The notes beneath the pieces are model-generated. The model saw only the letters and a program-made list of their open reading frames with translations. It did no database searches and was not told where the DNA came from. From NCBI GenBank assembly GCA_902472315.1, contig CABRNM010000003.1, forward strand, positions 61,248 through 125,247: a DNA stretch of 64,000 nt, read 5' to 3'. This document shows, piece after piece, positions 33,168 through 42,007 of this stretch (positions within the stretch are counted from its first letter, which is position 1; each line of letters starts with the position of its first letter). Both the position numbers and the translations under genes were made by a program. The stretch is from an uncultured Collinsella sp. (lineage in GTDB: Bacteria > Actinomycetota > Coriobacteriia > Coriobacteriales > Coriobacteriaceae).

Positions 33168-34034
33168 ATGCAGACGGGTGTGTATGCGATTAGCGAGATG
33201 GCGAGCTTGTTTAATGTTTCGCGCCAAACGCTCATCTACTACGACAAGATCGGTCTGTTTAAACCCGCTGTGGTTAACGAAAAAGGCTACCGTTTCTATT
33301 CGCCCACGCAGATCCCGCTCATGCGTCTGATCTGCATGCTGCGCGACTTGGGACTGGAGCTCGACGAGATCGATCGCCTGACCTCGACGTTCGACATTGG
33401 AGAGATGACCGACCACCTGCGCTCGCGGGTGCAGGCGCTCGACGAGCAGATTGCCGGGCTCAAAGCCGAGCGTGCGAGCGTGCAGGAGCGGCTGAGTTTT
33501 TACGACGAGGCGGTCTATTGGCGCGAGCGCGAGGGCAAACCGGAGCTCAAGCAATTCGAGCGCCGCTACGTGGTCTTTGAGGAGTTCCCGGGCGATATCG
33601 AGCGTGGCCGCTCGATGCTGCACCCCACGCTCATGCGGGCGATTCTGCGCATGCGTGCGCTCACGGGCGCACGCCCCATGCGCGGTTGGGGCGCCATGCT
33701 GCGTCGTGAGGCGCTGCATTCCGGCGACCCCATCGCCGGTGCCGGTTCCTTTGCCGTGTTGCCGCGTGGTGCCGAGGAAATACTGCCGAGCGATCCTGCC
33801 GAGCTGGCGGAGATTGGCGTCGAGGTGCTGCCCGAGGGCACGTACCTGTGCATGAGTCGCTGGGGCATGCCGTACGAGCCCGAGGGTATCCGCGCCATCG
33901 TGGCCTGCATGGACAGGCACGCGCTCCAGCCCATCGGCAATGCTTTCGATTTTTGCTACCTGGACACCACGAGCTACGACGAGTCTCACCAAGAGGACTT
34001 CTGCTGTATCCAAATCCCCGTCGCCCTCAAATAA
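33168..34034 (+). CDS. MerR-family regulator with a GyrI-like effector domain
   Basis: A 288-aa protein. MerR winged helix (YAISEMASLFNVSRQTLIYYD, about 5-25, read as the helix-turn-helix; GYRFYSPTQI as the wing), a coiled coil about 85-120, then a ~150-residue domain with VFEEFPGDIERG and EGTYLCMSRWG, like BmrR/GyrI small-molecule domains. ATG 33168 has GGGAGG just ahead; earlier in-frame codons lie inside the ubiX terminator and are rejected. It may sense an aromatic compound for the neighbouring decarboxylase unit, but a terminator separates them. Confidence 0.85.
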   Translation: MQTGVYAISEMASLFNVSRQTLIYYDKIGLFKPAVVNEKGYRFYSPTQIPLMRLICMLRDLGLELDEIDRLTSTFDIGEMTDHLRSRVQALDEQIAGLKAERASVQERLSFYDEAVYWREREGKPELKQFERRYVVFEEFPGDIERGRSMLHPTLMRAILRMRALTGARPMRGWGAMLRREALHSGDPIAGAGSFAVLPRGAEEILPSDPAELAEIGVEVLPEGTYLCMSRWGMPYEPEGIRAIVACMDRHALQPIGNAFDFCYLDTTSYDESHQEDFCCIQIPVALK

Positions 34035-34035
34035 C

Positions 34036-34098
34036 TTGCGGTGAAATAGTCCCTAAATAGCTCGAGTGGGCGTGCAAACAGGAACTATTCCACCGCAA
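34036..34098. terminator. Long hairpin after the MerR gene
   Basis: TTGCGGTGAAATAGTCC with GGAACTATTCCACCGCAA, loop of about 28 nt. There is no T-run, so it is termination-like or a REP-type palindrome. Confidence 0.5.
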
Positions 34099-34102
34099 CT
34101 TC

Positions 34103-34134
34103 GATGCGACAAAGGAGCAGTCCCTTTATCGCAT
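34103..34134. repeat. Dispersed palindrome, GACAAAGGG family
   Basis: GATGCGACAAAGGAG..CCCTTTATCGCAT, a slightly diverged copy, directly after the hairpin at 34036-34098. Confidence 0.7.
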
Positions 34135-34210
34135 TCCGTGCGAGCTCCAGCGCCATCTGCGGGTATAAGGCTAACAAGTGTTTATTTGCGAGGCCTAAGG
34201 GGCGCCCCGT

Positions 34211-35077
34211 ATGGATATCGATAACTTTGAATGGTGGTATAGCGAGGGCGAGGCTCCGGACGAGGAGTGGGACGAGCCCGCGCCGCGTGACGTGTCGAGC
34301 GACGAAGACGAGACCGGTAACGATGCCGTCGAGATGGACGCCGCCTCCGACCCCGTCGAGCCCCTGACCTTTGAACAGGCCTGGGCTCAGGCCGAGGCCG
34401 ACGAGGCTAAGGCCGATGCCACGGCCACACTCGATGAGCCGGCGGACATGTCCATTTCGCCGGCAAAGACCCCGCAACCTCGCCACACCATCGACCCCGG
34501 CAGTACGGCATCTTTCAGCATTCTCGACGTGCCCGCGCAGGGTGCTCAGGCGCCTGCGCCAACGCATCGCCCCGACCTGGCTCATGAGGAAGACGCGGGA
34601 CGCCGCTCTCCGCTCGGCCCCATCCTCATCGCCTTCATGGCCGGCGTTATCGCCTGCTCGGCAATCGGCAGCATCTGGGGCCATGTCGAGCAGCAGCGCC
34701 AAGACGCCGCCAAGGTCGAGATGTCCGTCGAGCAATCGCTCAGCCGCACGCGCTCGGTGCATGTGTCGGTCGAGGTTAAGGACGGCGCGACGTGGGATAC
34801 CGCGCGCGGCGACAGCCAAATGCTCGTCCATATCGTGGGCCGCACGCTCAAGGGGCAAGCAATCGACGAGTACCAATACGTCAATTCCGAAGGTGACGGC
34901 ATCGAGCTCAAGCCCGGCGACTACGAGCTCACGGTCGATGAGCCGCCCGTCGCCACCGACGGCACGCGTTACCGCGCCTCAAAGCGCATGGTTCCGGTGA
35001 GTTTTAATTCACAGGCTCCCGACACGGTCGATAGCACGCCGCAGGGCGGGTTTGACCTTTACGCTATTGCTCAATAA
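34211..35077 (+). CDS. Uncharacterised single-pass membrane protein with acidic N-terminal half
   Basis: A 288-aa protein I do not recognise. Residues 1-135 are acidic and low-complexity (runs of Asp/Glu/Ala). One membrane helix lies at about 137-158 (LGPILIAFMAGVIACSAIGS), followed by an extracytoplasmic domain of about 125 residues rich in beta-prone segments (SVHVSVEVKDGATW, IELKPGDYELTV). Topology should be N-in. Stands alone: terminator-like hairpins before it and the epimerase gene after. The ATG has only GGGG upstream, so start choice is moderately certain. Confidence 0.6.
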   Translation: MDIDNFEWWYSEGEAPDEEWDEPAPRDVSSDEDETGNDAVEMDAASDPVEPLTFEQAWAQAEADEAKADATATLDEPADMSISPAKTPQPRHTIDPGSTASFSILDVPAQGAQAPAPTHRPDLAHEEDAGRRSPLGPILIAFMAGVIACSAIGSIWGHVEQQRQDAAKVEMSVEQSLSRTRSVHVSVEVKDGATWDTARGDSQMLVHIVGRTLKGQAIDEYQYVNSEGDGIELKPGDYELTVDEPPVATDGTRYRASKRMVPVSFNSQAPDTVDSTPQGGFDLYAIAQ

Positions 35078-35156
35078 CTGCGCCTGCCGCTCAACCCCGC
35101 CGCCAAGAGTGGGACAATAACCATCGACACCGTTGTTTACCATTGGAGGAAGTAGT

Positions 35157-36050
35157 ATGTCCACCGTCACTACCATCAAGCGCGGCGGCCTCACCGCAGC
35201 CATCGATTCCATGGGCGCCCAGCTCACGAGCCTTGCCCTCAACGGCAACGAGTATCTGTGGCAGGGCGACCCGGCCTTTTGGGGCAAGCACGCGCCTATC
35301 CTGTTCCCCATCGTGGGATCGCTGCGCAACAACACGGCGACGTCTGCCGCCGGCACCTGCGAGATGGCGCGCCACGGCATCGCGCGCATTGTCGAGCACA
35401 AGATCGTCGGGGTGTCGGAGGATGGTTCGTCCGTTACCTACGAGCTCACCGACACGCCCGAGTCGCTCAAGGCGTTCCCGTTCCACTTTAAGCTCAACAT
35501 GACCTATGCCCTGACCGGTGATGCCACGCTTACCCAGACCTTTGCCGTCACCAACACCGGCGACGTGGACCTGCCGTTCTCGGTGGGCGGCCACCCCGCA
35601 TTCAACGTGCCCGCCCCCGGTGCCGAGGACGAGGCGTTCGAGGACTACGAGCTGGCGTTTACCGAGGCTTGGACTAACGAGGCCCCCGTCATCACGCCCG
35701 ATGGCCTTATGACGTTCGAGGGTAGCTACAAGGCTCCCGACAACTCGGACGTGCTGCCCATCACGCACCGCAGCTTCGATAACGACGCCATCATGTTCAC
35801 CGATACTCCGGGCTCCACGCTCACGCTGCGCGGCCGCAAGTCGGGCCACGGCGTCAAGATCGACTTTGAGGGCTTTAAGTACATCGGCGTGTGGTCTGCC
35901 GCCAACGACGCTCCGTTTGTGGCGCTCGAGCCTTGGACCGGTCACACCACCATGTCCACCGAGGACGACGTCTTTGAGCACAAGGTCAACACCATCACCT
36001 TGGCCCCCGGCGCTACCGATAAACGCAGCTTTAGCGTCACCTTGCTCTAG
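35157..36050 (+). CDS. Aldose 1-epimerase family protein (YeaD/GalM-like)
   Basis: A 297-aa beta-sandwich enzyme. Recognisable pieces are AAIDSMGAQLTSLALNGNEYLW at the N-terminus (shortened here to the GAQLTSL strand), PILFPIVGSLRNN, ARHGIAR with the catalytic-site His, GGHPAFN with the second His, and WTG(H) near the end. It interconverts sugar anomers, probably glucose-6-phosphate or galactose; LacX-like homologues have unknown substrates. GGAGGAAGTAGT before ATG 35157. A palindromic element starts right after its TAG stop. Confidence 0.85.
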   Translation: MSTVTTIKRGGLTAAIDSMGAQLTSLALNGNEYLWQGDPAFWGKHAPILFPIVGSLRNNTATSAAGTCEMARHGIARIVEHKIVGVSEDGSSVTYELTDTPESLKAFPFHFKLNMTYALTGDATLTQTFAVTNTGDVDLPFSVGGHPAFNVPAPGAEDEAFEDYELAFTEAWTNEAPVITPDGLMTFEGSYKAPDNSDVLPITHRSFDNDAIMFTDTPGSTLTLRGRKSGHGVKIDFEGFKYIGVWSAANDAPFVALEPWTGHTTMSTEDDVFEHKVNTITLAPGATDKRSFSVTLL

Positions 36051-36180
36051 AGGTTCCGCCGCTCGGTCGATGCTGCGTGCCGTCCAGAGCGATAATTTGT
36101 CATTCAAAAGGCAAGGCATAGACCTTCTGGTCATGCCTTGTCTTTTTCATGCCACTTGTTCGCTCTGGACGTCGCTCGCC
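36051..36180. repeat. 3'-end palindromic element, copy 1
   Basis: Begins at the TAG of the epimerase gene with AGGTTCCGCCG. Perfect outer arms GTCCAGAGCGA (36082-36092) and complement (36160-36170) enclose TAATTTGTCATTCAAAAGG and an inner hairpin (36109-36143, GGCAAGGCATAGACC..TGCCTTG) ending in CTTTTT, so it also works as a terminator. A fragment ACGTCCCCAATGACTACCA (36197-36215) of another repeat follows. The remaining spacer to 36313 shows nothing clear. Confidence 0.8.
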
Positions 36181-36313
36181 GGCATTGCCAAAACATCGAC
36201 GTCCCCAATGACTACCATGTGTCTATTAATTTTTCGAGCTTGTGCTGCACTGCTGGTCGCTGGCGTATATCCTGTTAAGTCGTCAGCATACGATTCAACA
36301 GGGAAGGCAGATT

Positions 36314-37240
36314 ATGCATTCTCCCCAACAGCGCGGCATGCAGGCCCAGCCGGTGTGCAGTCGTCGCATCTTTTTGGGTAGCGCTCTCGCTGCGAGCGCT
36401 TCCGTCGTCGCCGGCGCGCTCGCCGGCTGTCAGCGCCCGTCCACGCTCAAGGTGGTTCAGCCCACGACGGGCGGCGGTCGCGACGACCTGTCCGATTCCG
36501 TGATTGGCAAGGACAAGATCCGCATTGGTATGGAGGCGGCCTACGCCCCGTACAACTGGCAGGTTTCCGAGGCCAGCGAGTTCACCATCCCCATCGATAA
36601 CGTGCAGGGCGCCTACGCCGATGGCTACGACGTGCAGATCGCCAAGATCGTCTGCAAGGCCCTCGGCGGCGAGCCCGTTGCCGTCAAACAGAGCTTCTCG
36701 GGTCTCATCGATTCGCTCAACAACGGCCAGATCGACCTCATCATCGCCGGTATGAGCGCCACGCCCGAGCGTGAGGAGTCGGTCGGCTTCTCCGATCCGT
36801 ACTTTATCGGCTACTTTGGCCTGTTCGTAAAAGAGGGCTCGCCCTACCAAAACGCCACCAAGCTCAGCGACTTTAGCGGCGCCACGGTGCTCGGCCAAAA
36901 GGACACCATGCTCGATACCGTCATCGACGAGATCCCGGGCGTTGTGCACAAAAACCCGGTCGATTCGGTCCCCACGGTGTTCTCGAATCTGCTGCAGGGC
37001 ACGTGCGACGCCGTGACCTACAACACCGAGAACGAGAAGGGCTATATGGCTCAAAACCCGGGCATCGTTCCCATTCATTTTGCCGAAGGCGAGGGCTTTA
37101 AGCAGGAAGTCGCGGCAAACGTCGGCTGCCGCAAGGGCTCGGACAAGCTCCTTAAGCTCATCGACAAGACACTCAAGGGCGTCAGCCAGGAGGAGCGCGA
37201 CCAAATGTGGGACGCGTGCCTCGACCGTCAGCCGGCATAG
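36314..37240 (+). CDS. Polar amino acid ABC transporter, substrate-binding lipoprotein
   Basis: A 308-aa exported protein. The leader reads SRRIFLGSALAASASVV then LAGC: a twin-arginine (Tat-like) motif with a lipobox, so probably a Tat lipoprotein anchored at the cysteine. The mature part is a family 3 binding protein: IRIGMEAAYAPYNW, GYDVQIAKIVCKALG, QIDLIIAGMSATPEREE, FSDPYF. It is first of three genes of a complete importer; 9 bp separate it from the permease. The ligand is likely a polar amino acid, unspecified. ATG 36314 after GGGAAGGCAG. Confidence 0.9.
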   Translation: MHSPQQRGMQAQPVCSRRIFLGSALAASASVVAGALAGCQRPSTLKVVQPTTGGGRDDLSDSVIGKDKIRIGMEAAYAPYNWQVSEASEFTIPIDNVQGAYADGYDVQIAKIVCKALGGEPVAVKQSFSGLIDSLNNGQIDLIIAGMSATPEREESVGFSDPYFIGYFGLFVKEGSPYQNATKLSDFSGATVLGQKDTMLDTVIDEIPGVVHKNPVDSVPTVFSNLLQGTCDAVTYNTENEKGYMAQNPGIVPIHFAEGEGFKQEVAANVGCRKGSDKLLKLIDKTLKGVSQEERDQMWDACLDRQPA

Positions 37241-37249
37241 GGAGGCAGC

Positions 37250-38398
37250 ATGAAAACCATCAATCGTCTGGCCTCCTTTATCAAGGCCGACCACCGTTAT
37301 GTATATCTGGGCACGAGCGTCATTGCGGCGCTCGGCCTGGCGTTTAGCCAGCGCAATCCCACACCGCTGAGCTTCTTAGCCCCCACCGGTATCTTCCAGG
37401 ATTGCCTATGGGCGATTCTTTGGGCCTGGATTGTCGTGTCGGCGGCGGCGCTCGTCACCAAGCTTATGCACTGGAGCGACTATCGCGAAAAGTCGCCGTT
37501 CGCATCCGAGCGCTTCCGTCGTGGCGCACGCTTAGGCAGCTACGTCGTGGTCGCCATCGCGGCGATCTTCTTTATCGACCGCTGCGTCATGTCATTTATC
37601 GACCTGGTGCAGGTGAGCGTTGTCTCGGATTCCAACCCCAGCGACTTTTTGTCGAGCCTGGTCTACATGACCTACAAGAGCGGCGACTTCTTTATCCGCG
37701 GCATCGAGATCACCATCGCACTTGCGACCTTCGGTACCGTCATCGCCTTTTTCCTGGCGCTGCTCTTTGTGTTCCTGCGTATTCAGACGTTCGACCGCGT
37801 GGATAACGATCTGGTGCGCTTCTTTAAGAGCATCGGCCGCGGCTTTGCGACCGTCTACTCTACCATCGTGCGCGGCACGCCCATGATGGTCCAGGGCCTG
37901 CTCATCTATTACGCGGGCTTCACCGTTTTGCGCGGCATGGGCTTCGAGACCGCCCAGGCCAACCAGATTTGGAGTACCTTCACCGCCGGTCTCGTCACCA
38001 TCTCGCTCAACTCCACCGCCTACATGATGGAGGTCCTGCGCGGCGGCATCGAGTCCATCGATCCCGGCCAGGCCGAGGCGGCGCGCTCGCTGGGTCTGTC
38101 GCAGTGGCAGGCCATGCGCAAGGTCGTGTTCCCCCAGGGTATTAAAAACGCGATCCCCGCACTCACCAACGAGCTCATCATCAACATCAAGGATTCGTCG
38201 GTGCTTTCGGTCATCGGCGTGTTCGACCTCATGTACGCCACCACCACCGTCGCCGGCGTGTACTACCGCCAGATGGAGGTCTACTGCGTGGCGCTCGTGG
38301 TCTACCTGATCCTGACGCTCGTGGCGAGCCGCCTGCTCGAGGCCTTTGGCAAAAAGCTCGGCGCCGAGGCCCCGGCAACGCTGCCCAGCTCCAACTAG
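37250..38398 (+). CDS. Polar amino acid ABC transporter, permease
   Basis: A 382-aa membrane protein. Several N-terminal helices (about 15-110) come before the usual HisM-like core of about 215 residues, so it is longer than classical HisMQ permeases (~220 aa). The core holds GIEITIALATFGTVIAF, a VYSTIVRGTPMMVQ segment and the EAA loop EAARSLGLSQWQAMRKVVFPQ (read as EAARSLGLSQWQ then the FPQ end), the contact site for the ATPase. Overall a single permease gene serves the importer. Confidence 0.9.
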   Translation: MKTINRLASFIKADHRYVYLGTSVIAALGLAFSQRNPTPLSFLAPTGIFQDCLWAILWAWIVVSAAALVTKLMHWSDYREKSPFASERFRRGARLGSYVVVAIAAIFFIDRCVMSFIDLVQVSVVSDSNPSDFLSSLVYMTYKSGDFFIRGIEITIALATFGTVIAFFLALLFVFLRIQTFDRVDNDLVRFFKSIGRGFATVYSTIVRGTPMMVQGLLIYYAGFTVLRGMGFETAQANQIWSTFTAGLVTISLNSTAYMMEVLRGGIESIDPGQAEAARSLGLSQWQAMRKVVFPQGIKNAIPALTNELIINIKDSSVLSVIGVFDLMYATTTVAGVYYRQMEVYCVALVVYLILTLVASRLLEAFGKKLGAEAPATLPSSN

Positions 38399-38420
38399 GC
38401 TCAAGACGAGGAGAATCATC

Positions 38421-39206
38421 ATGGCAGATACCGCCACTACCGGCACCGCGGCCGCCGCACAAACTAAAGAGCCGCTCATCCGCGTCGAGGGCCTGCGCAA
38501 GAGCTTCGGCTCGCTCGAGGTACTCAAGGGCATCGACCTGTCCGTCAATCCCGGCGAGGTCGTCACCATTATCGGCGCCTCGGGTTCGGGCAAGTCGACC
38601 TTCCTGCGCTGCCTCAACCTGCTCGAGACTCCGGACGCGGGCCATATCTGGTTTCACGGCCAGGACCTTACGGCCGAGCGCTGCAACATTAACAAGCTGC
38701 GTGAGGACATCGGCATGGTGTTCCAGGGCTTTAACCTGTTCAACAACATGGATGTGCTCGACAACTGCACGCTCGCGCCCGTCACGCTCAAAAAGATGAG
38801 CAAGGCCGAGGCCGAGAAGGTCGCGATGGAGCATCTGACGAGCGTGGGGCTCGAAAAGTTCGCGCACGCCGCCGTGGGCCGCCTATCCGGTGGCCAAAAG
38901 CAGCGCGTGGCCATCGCGCGCGCCCTGTGCATGAATCCGCAGATCATGCTGTTCGACGAGCCGACCTCCGCACTCGACCCCGAGATCGTGGGAGAGGTGC
39001 TCGAGGTCATGCGCAAGCTTGCGGCCGACGGCATGACCATGGTCGTCGTCACGCACGAGATGGCCTTTGCCCGAACCGTGTCCGACCGCGTGGTCTTTAT
39101 GGACAAGGGCGTGGTGCTCGAGGACGCCGCGCCGGCCGAGCTCTTCGGCAACCCCAAGCACCAGCGCACCCGCGAGTTCCTCTCGCGTTATCTCGAGGAC
39201 AAATAA
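38421..39206 (+). CDS. Polar amino acid ABC transporter, ATP-binding protein
   Basis: A 261-aa ATPase (GlnQ/HisP type). Walker A GASGSGKST near residue 55, Q-loop MVFQGFNLF, signature LSGGQKQRVAIARAL, Walker B IMLFDEPTSALDPE and the H-loop VVVTHEM are all intact. It powers the importer with the two preceding genes. ATG 38421 after GAGGAGAATCATC; upstream in-frame codons overlap the permease end. A terminator follows. Confidence 0.95.
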   Translation: MADTATTGTAAAAQTKEPLIRVEGLRKSFGSLEVLKGIDLSVNPGEVVTIIGASGSGKSTFLRCLNLLETPDAGHIWFHGQDLTAERCNINKLREDIGMVFQGFNLFNNMDVLDNCTLAPVTLKKMSKAEAEKVAMEHLTSVGLEKFAHAAVGRLSGGQKQRVAIARALCMNPQIMLFDEPTSALDPEIVGEVLEVMRKLAADGMTMVVVTHEMAFARTVSDRVVFMDKGVVLEDAAPAELFGNPKHQRTREFLSRYLEDK

Positions 39207-39229
39207 CCGACCGCAAACGCTTGCGTTGC

Positions 39230-39256
39230 AGGGCCGCTCCCGTGGGGCGGCCTTTG
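39230..39256 (+). terminator. Terminator of the amino acid importer operon
   Basis: GGCCGCTCC, CGT loop, GGGGCGGCC, then TTTG (39232-39256). Confidence 0.7.
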
Positions 39257-39278
39257 TCGTCACAATCGAAAGGATGTC

Positions 39279-40694
39279 ATGGCCGAGGTTTGGCGCTTCT
39301 TTGCGCATGAGGACGATTTTGCCGATTTGGATGAAACTGGCGCGTGCGAGCGCCTGGGGCGCGTGCTGTCGTTTCCGACCATCTCGAGCATGGATGCCGA
39401 GGCGATGGACTGGCAGCCGTTCGACGACCTGCGCGCCTATATGCAGCAGGCCTGGCCGCACGTATTTGCGGCGGGCGAGGTCGAGCTTATCGACCATTCG
39501 CTATTGGTGACACTTAGCGGTTCCGACCCTGCCCTCAAGCCCGTTATGCTCATGGGCCACATGGACGTGGTCCCCGTGGTGCCGGGTACCGAGGCCGACT
39601 GGACGCACGCCCCCTTTAGCGGGCACGTGGACGACACCTACATCTGGGGTCGCGGTGCCATCGACATGAAAGACCAGGTCGCAGGCATTCTCGAGGCGGT
39701 TGAGTATGCGTTGGCGCACGGCTGGGAGCACAAGCGTTCCCTGCTGCTCGCTTTTGGCCAGGACGAGGAAACCACGCAGTACGGCGCGGGAGCAATCGGC
39801 CGCGTGCTCGAGGAACGCGGCGTTGAACTTGAATACCTGATCGACGAGGGCGACTACCGCATCGTTTCGGATGCCGAGTACAGCGCGGGCGAGGGTTGGC
39901 TCATGCACGCCGACCTCGCGGAGAAGGGCTATGCCGATATCGTGCTCAAGACGAAGAGTGAGGGTGGACATTCTTCTAACCCCTACGGCGGCACGTCGCT
40001 CGAGGTGCTCAGCCGTGCCATCACCGCAATCTGCGATATCGAGTGGCCGACGCGCGTGACCGACTTGCTTGCCGCCCAGCTCGTCGAGCTGGGGCTCTAC
40101 ACGGCCGATGAAATTGCCGCCAACGGGGGCGCCATTGTCCGCGATTGCCTTGCCAGCAAGAAGCTCTATCCGCTGGTGACGACCACCTGCGCGCCCACGC
40201 AGATCGAGGGCGGCAGCACCGGCGCCAACGTAATGCCGCAGGATATGTGGGCCAACATCAACTTCCGCATGCTCGGGGGCACAAGCGTGGCCGACGTTGT
40301 GGCGCGCTGCCGCGAAGCGGTTGCCGGGGCGGACCTTGCCGGTCGTGTCGAAGTGGAGCTGGGCCCCGGCAGCTCCGAGCCCTCGCCGTCCCCGCGCATT
40401 GGTGGTCCCGGCCTCGAGGCGGTTCGCTCCGTCGCCGCTCGCTATTTCCGTAATCCAAAGGGGACGGAGGAAAACGGATTATTCGAGCCGGTGGCAATTG
40501 TGCCCTCGACCGTGATCGGTGCGACCGACGCTGCCAACTACCAGCACATTTGCCCTGAGTGCATTCGCTTCTCGGCCTTTGTGGTTGATGACGACGAGTG
40601 TGATCGCGGCGTCCACGGCACCAATGAGCGCATCACCCGCCGCGCCTACCTCCAGGGCATCCGCTTCCTCGTCGCTCTACTCCAAACGCTCTAG
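39279..40694 (+). CDS. M20-family metallopeptidase (dipeptidase/ArgE-like)
   Basis: A 471-aa cytosolic zinc hydrolase. Metal and catalytic motifs visible: GHMDVVPV (His/Asp), WGRGAIDMKD (bridging Asp), GQDEETTQYGA (catalytic Glu pair), a dimerisation domain with EGGHSSNP, and a final metal His in the VHGTNERI segment. Typical of PM20D1/carboxypeptidase-S-like members that cleave N-acyl amino acids or dipeptides. It follows the amino acid importer after a terminator, so use of imported dipeptides or amino acid conjugates is possible. ATG after AAAGGATGTC. Confidence 0.88.
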   Translation: MAEVWRFFAHEDDFADLDETGACERLGRVLSFPTISSMDAEAMDWQPFDDLRAYMQQAWPHVFAAGEVELIDHSLLVTLSGSDPALKPVMLMGHMDVVPVVPGTEADWTHAPFSGHVDDTYIWGRGAIDMKDQVAGILEAVEYALAHGWEHKRSLLLAFGQDEETTQYGAGAIGRVLEERGVELEYLIDEGDYRIVSDAEYSAGEGWLMHADLAEKGYADIVLKTKSEGGHSSNPYGGTSLEVLSRAITAICDIEWPTRVTDLLAAQLVELGLYTADEIAANGGAIVRDCLASKKLYPLVTTTCAPTQIEGGSTGANVMPQDMWANINFRMLGGTSVADVVARCREAVAGADLAGRVEVELGPGSSEPSPSPRIGGPGLEAVRSVAARYFRNPKGTEENGLFEPVAIVPSTVIGATDAANYQHICPECIRFSAFVVDDDECDRGVHGTNERITRRAYLQGIRFLVALLQTL

Positions 40695-40939
40695 CCAAAA
40701 AGCAAGCTCTTGGTGCAATGGGGTCAGGTTTGTTTGCACCAATCCGTGCGGGTTATATGCAGGTTTGCCTGCGCACGCTATCATGTATGGGTTAGACCGC
40801 AACTATGTACCCCATACGCGAAGGGATGCGCATGTATCTGAAGATCGACATGTTCTAGCCGGGCTTACCCCCGCAGTGGCGCCGCGCGCCCCATCAACTC
40901 TGCCGATTTTCACCTTCACGCATATAAAGGAGTCCCGCC

Positions 40940-42007
40940 ATGCGCGACAAGCTCGAAAAGATCATCAAGGCCTACGAGGAGCTCGAGAAGAAGCTCTCCG
41001 ACCCGGCCGTCGCCTCCGATATTAAGGAGTTCACGCGTCTCAACAAGGAGTACGCGCACCAGTCCGACCTCATCGCCGCCTCGCGCGAGTACATCGGCGC
41101 GCTCGATGACATCGAGGCCGCCAAGGAAATGCTCCACGATACCACCGATGCCGATGAGAAGGAGATGCTCCAGATGGACATCTCCGAAAACGAGGCCAAG
41201 CTCCCCCAGCTCGAGGAAGACATTAAGTACATGCTCATCCCGAGCGACCCCAACGACGACAAGAACACCATCGTCGAGATTCGCTCTGCCGCCGGTGGCG
41301 ACGAGGCGGCCATCTTCGCCGGCGACCTGTACAAGATGTACCAGCGCTTCTGCGAGTCGCGCGGCTGGAAGACCACCGTGCTCGACTCCAGCCCCAGCGA
41401 GGCCGGCGGCTTTAAGTCCATCGAGTTCAAGGTCGAGGGCGACCGCGTCTACTCCGTCATGAAGTTCGAGTCCGGCGTGCATCGCGTCCAGCGCGTCCCC
41501 AAGACCGAGTCCCAGGGTCGCATCCAGACCTCCACGGCAACCGTCGCCGTGCTTCCCGAGGCCGAGGAGATCGACGTTCAGATCAACCAGTCCGACCTGC
41601 GCATCGATACCTACTGCGCCTCCGGCCCTGGCGGTCAGTGCGTTAACACCACCTATTCCGCCGTGCGCATCACCCACCTGCCCACCAACACCGTGGTGCA
41701 GTCGCAGGAGCAGCGTTCCCAGATCCAGAACCGCGAGGTCTGCATGCAGATGCTGCGTGCCCGTCTGTACGAGATGGAACTCGAGAAGCAGCAGGCCGAG
41801 CTCGGCGCCGAGCGCCAGAGCCAGATCGGCCACGGCAACCGTTCCGAGAAGATTCGTACTTACAACCAGCCCCAGGACCGCGTGACCGATCACCGTATCG
41901 GCTTCAACTCCACCTACAACGGCGTCCTTCTGGGCGATCAACTCGGCACCGTCATCGAGGCGCTTGCCGCTGCCGAGCGAGCCGAGAAGCTGGCGCAGGC
42001 TGTGTAG
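40940..42007 (+). CDS. prfA: Peptide chain release factor 1
   Basis: A 355-aa RF1. It has an N-terminal coiled-coil domain, VQRVPKTESQGRIQTS with the P-x-T stop-codon reader (here PKT), and the GGQ loop at residues 231-233 (SGPGGQCVNTTYSAVRITH). It recognises UAA and UAG and releases the peptide. Around GGQ it differs from the common RF1 form: Cys234 instead of His after GGQ, and EQRSQIQNR instead of DERSQHKNK. The methylase for this Gln, PrmC, lies 2.3 kb downstream beyond an insertion element. ATG after AAAGGAGTCCCGCC. The 245-bp spacer before it holds a TTGGTGCAA/TTGCACCAA hairpin (40710-40743). Confidence 0.96.
   Translation: MRDKLEKIIKAYEELEKKLSDPAVASDIKEFTRLNKEYAHQSDLIAASREYIGALDDIEAAKEMLHDTTDADEKEMLQMDISENEAKLPQLEEDIKYMLIPSDPNDDKNTIVEIRSAAGGDEAAIFAGDLYKMYQRFCESRGWKTTVLDSSPSEAGGFKSIEFKVEGDRVYSVMKFESGVHRVQRVPKTESQGRIQTSTATVAVLPEAEEIDVQINQSDLRIDTYCASGPGGQCVNTTYSAVRITHLPTNTVVQSQEQRSQIQNREVCMQMLRARLYEMELEKQQAELGAERQSQIGHGNRSEKIRTYNQPQDRVTDHRIGFNSTYNGVLLGDQLGTVIEALAAAERAEKLAQAV

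Noticed and set aside
40827..40859. Tiny frame MRMYLKIDMF before prfA
   Set aside because: Eleven codons with a weak GAAGGG upstream could be a leader peptide, but nothing else supports it.
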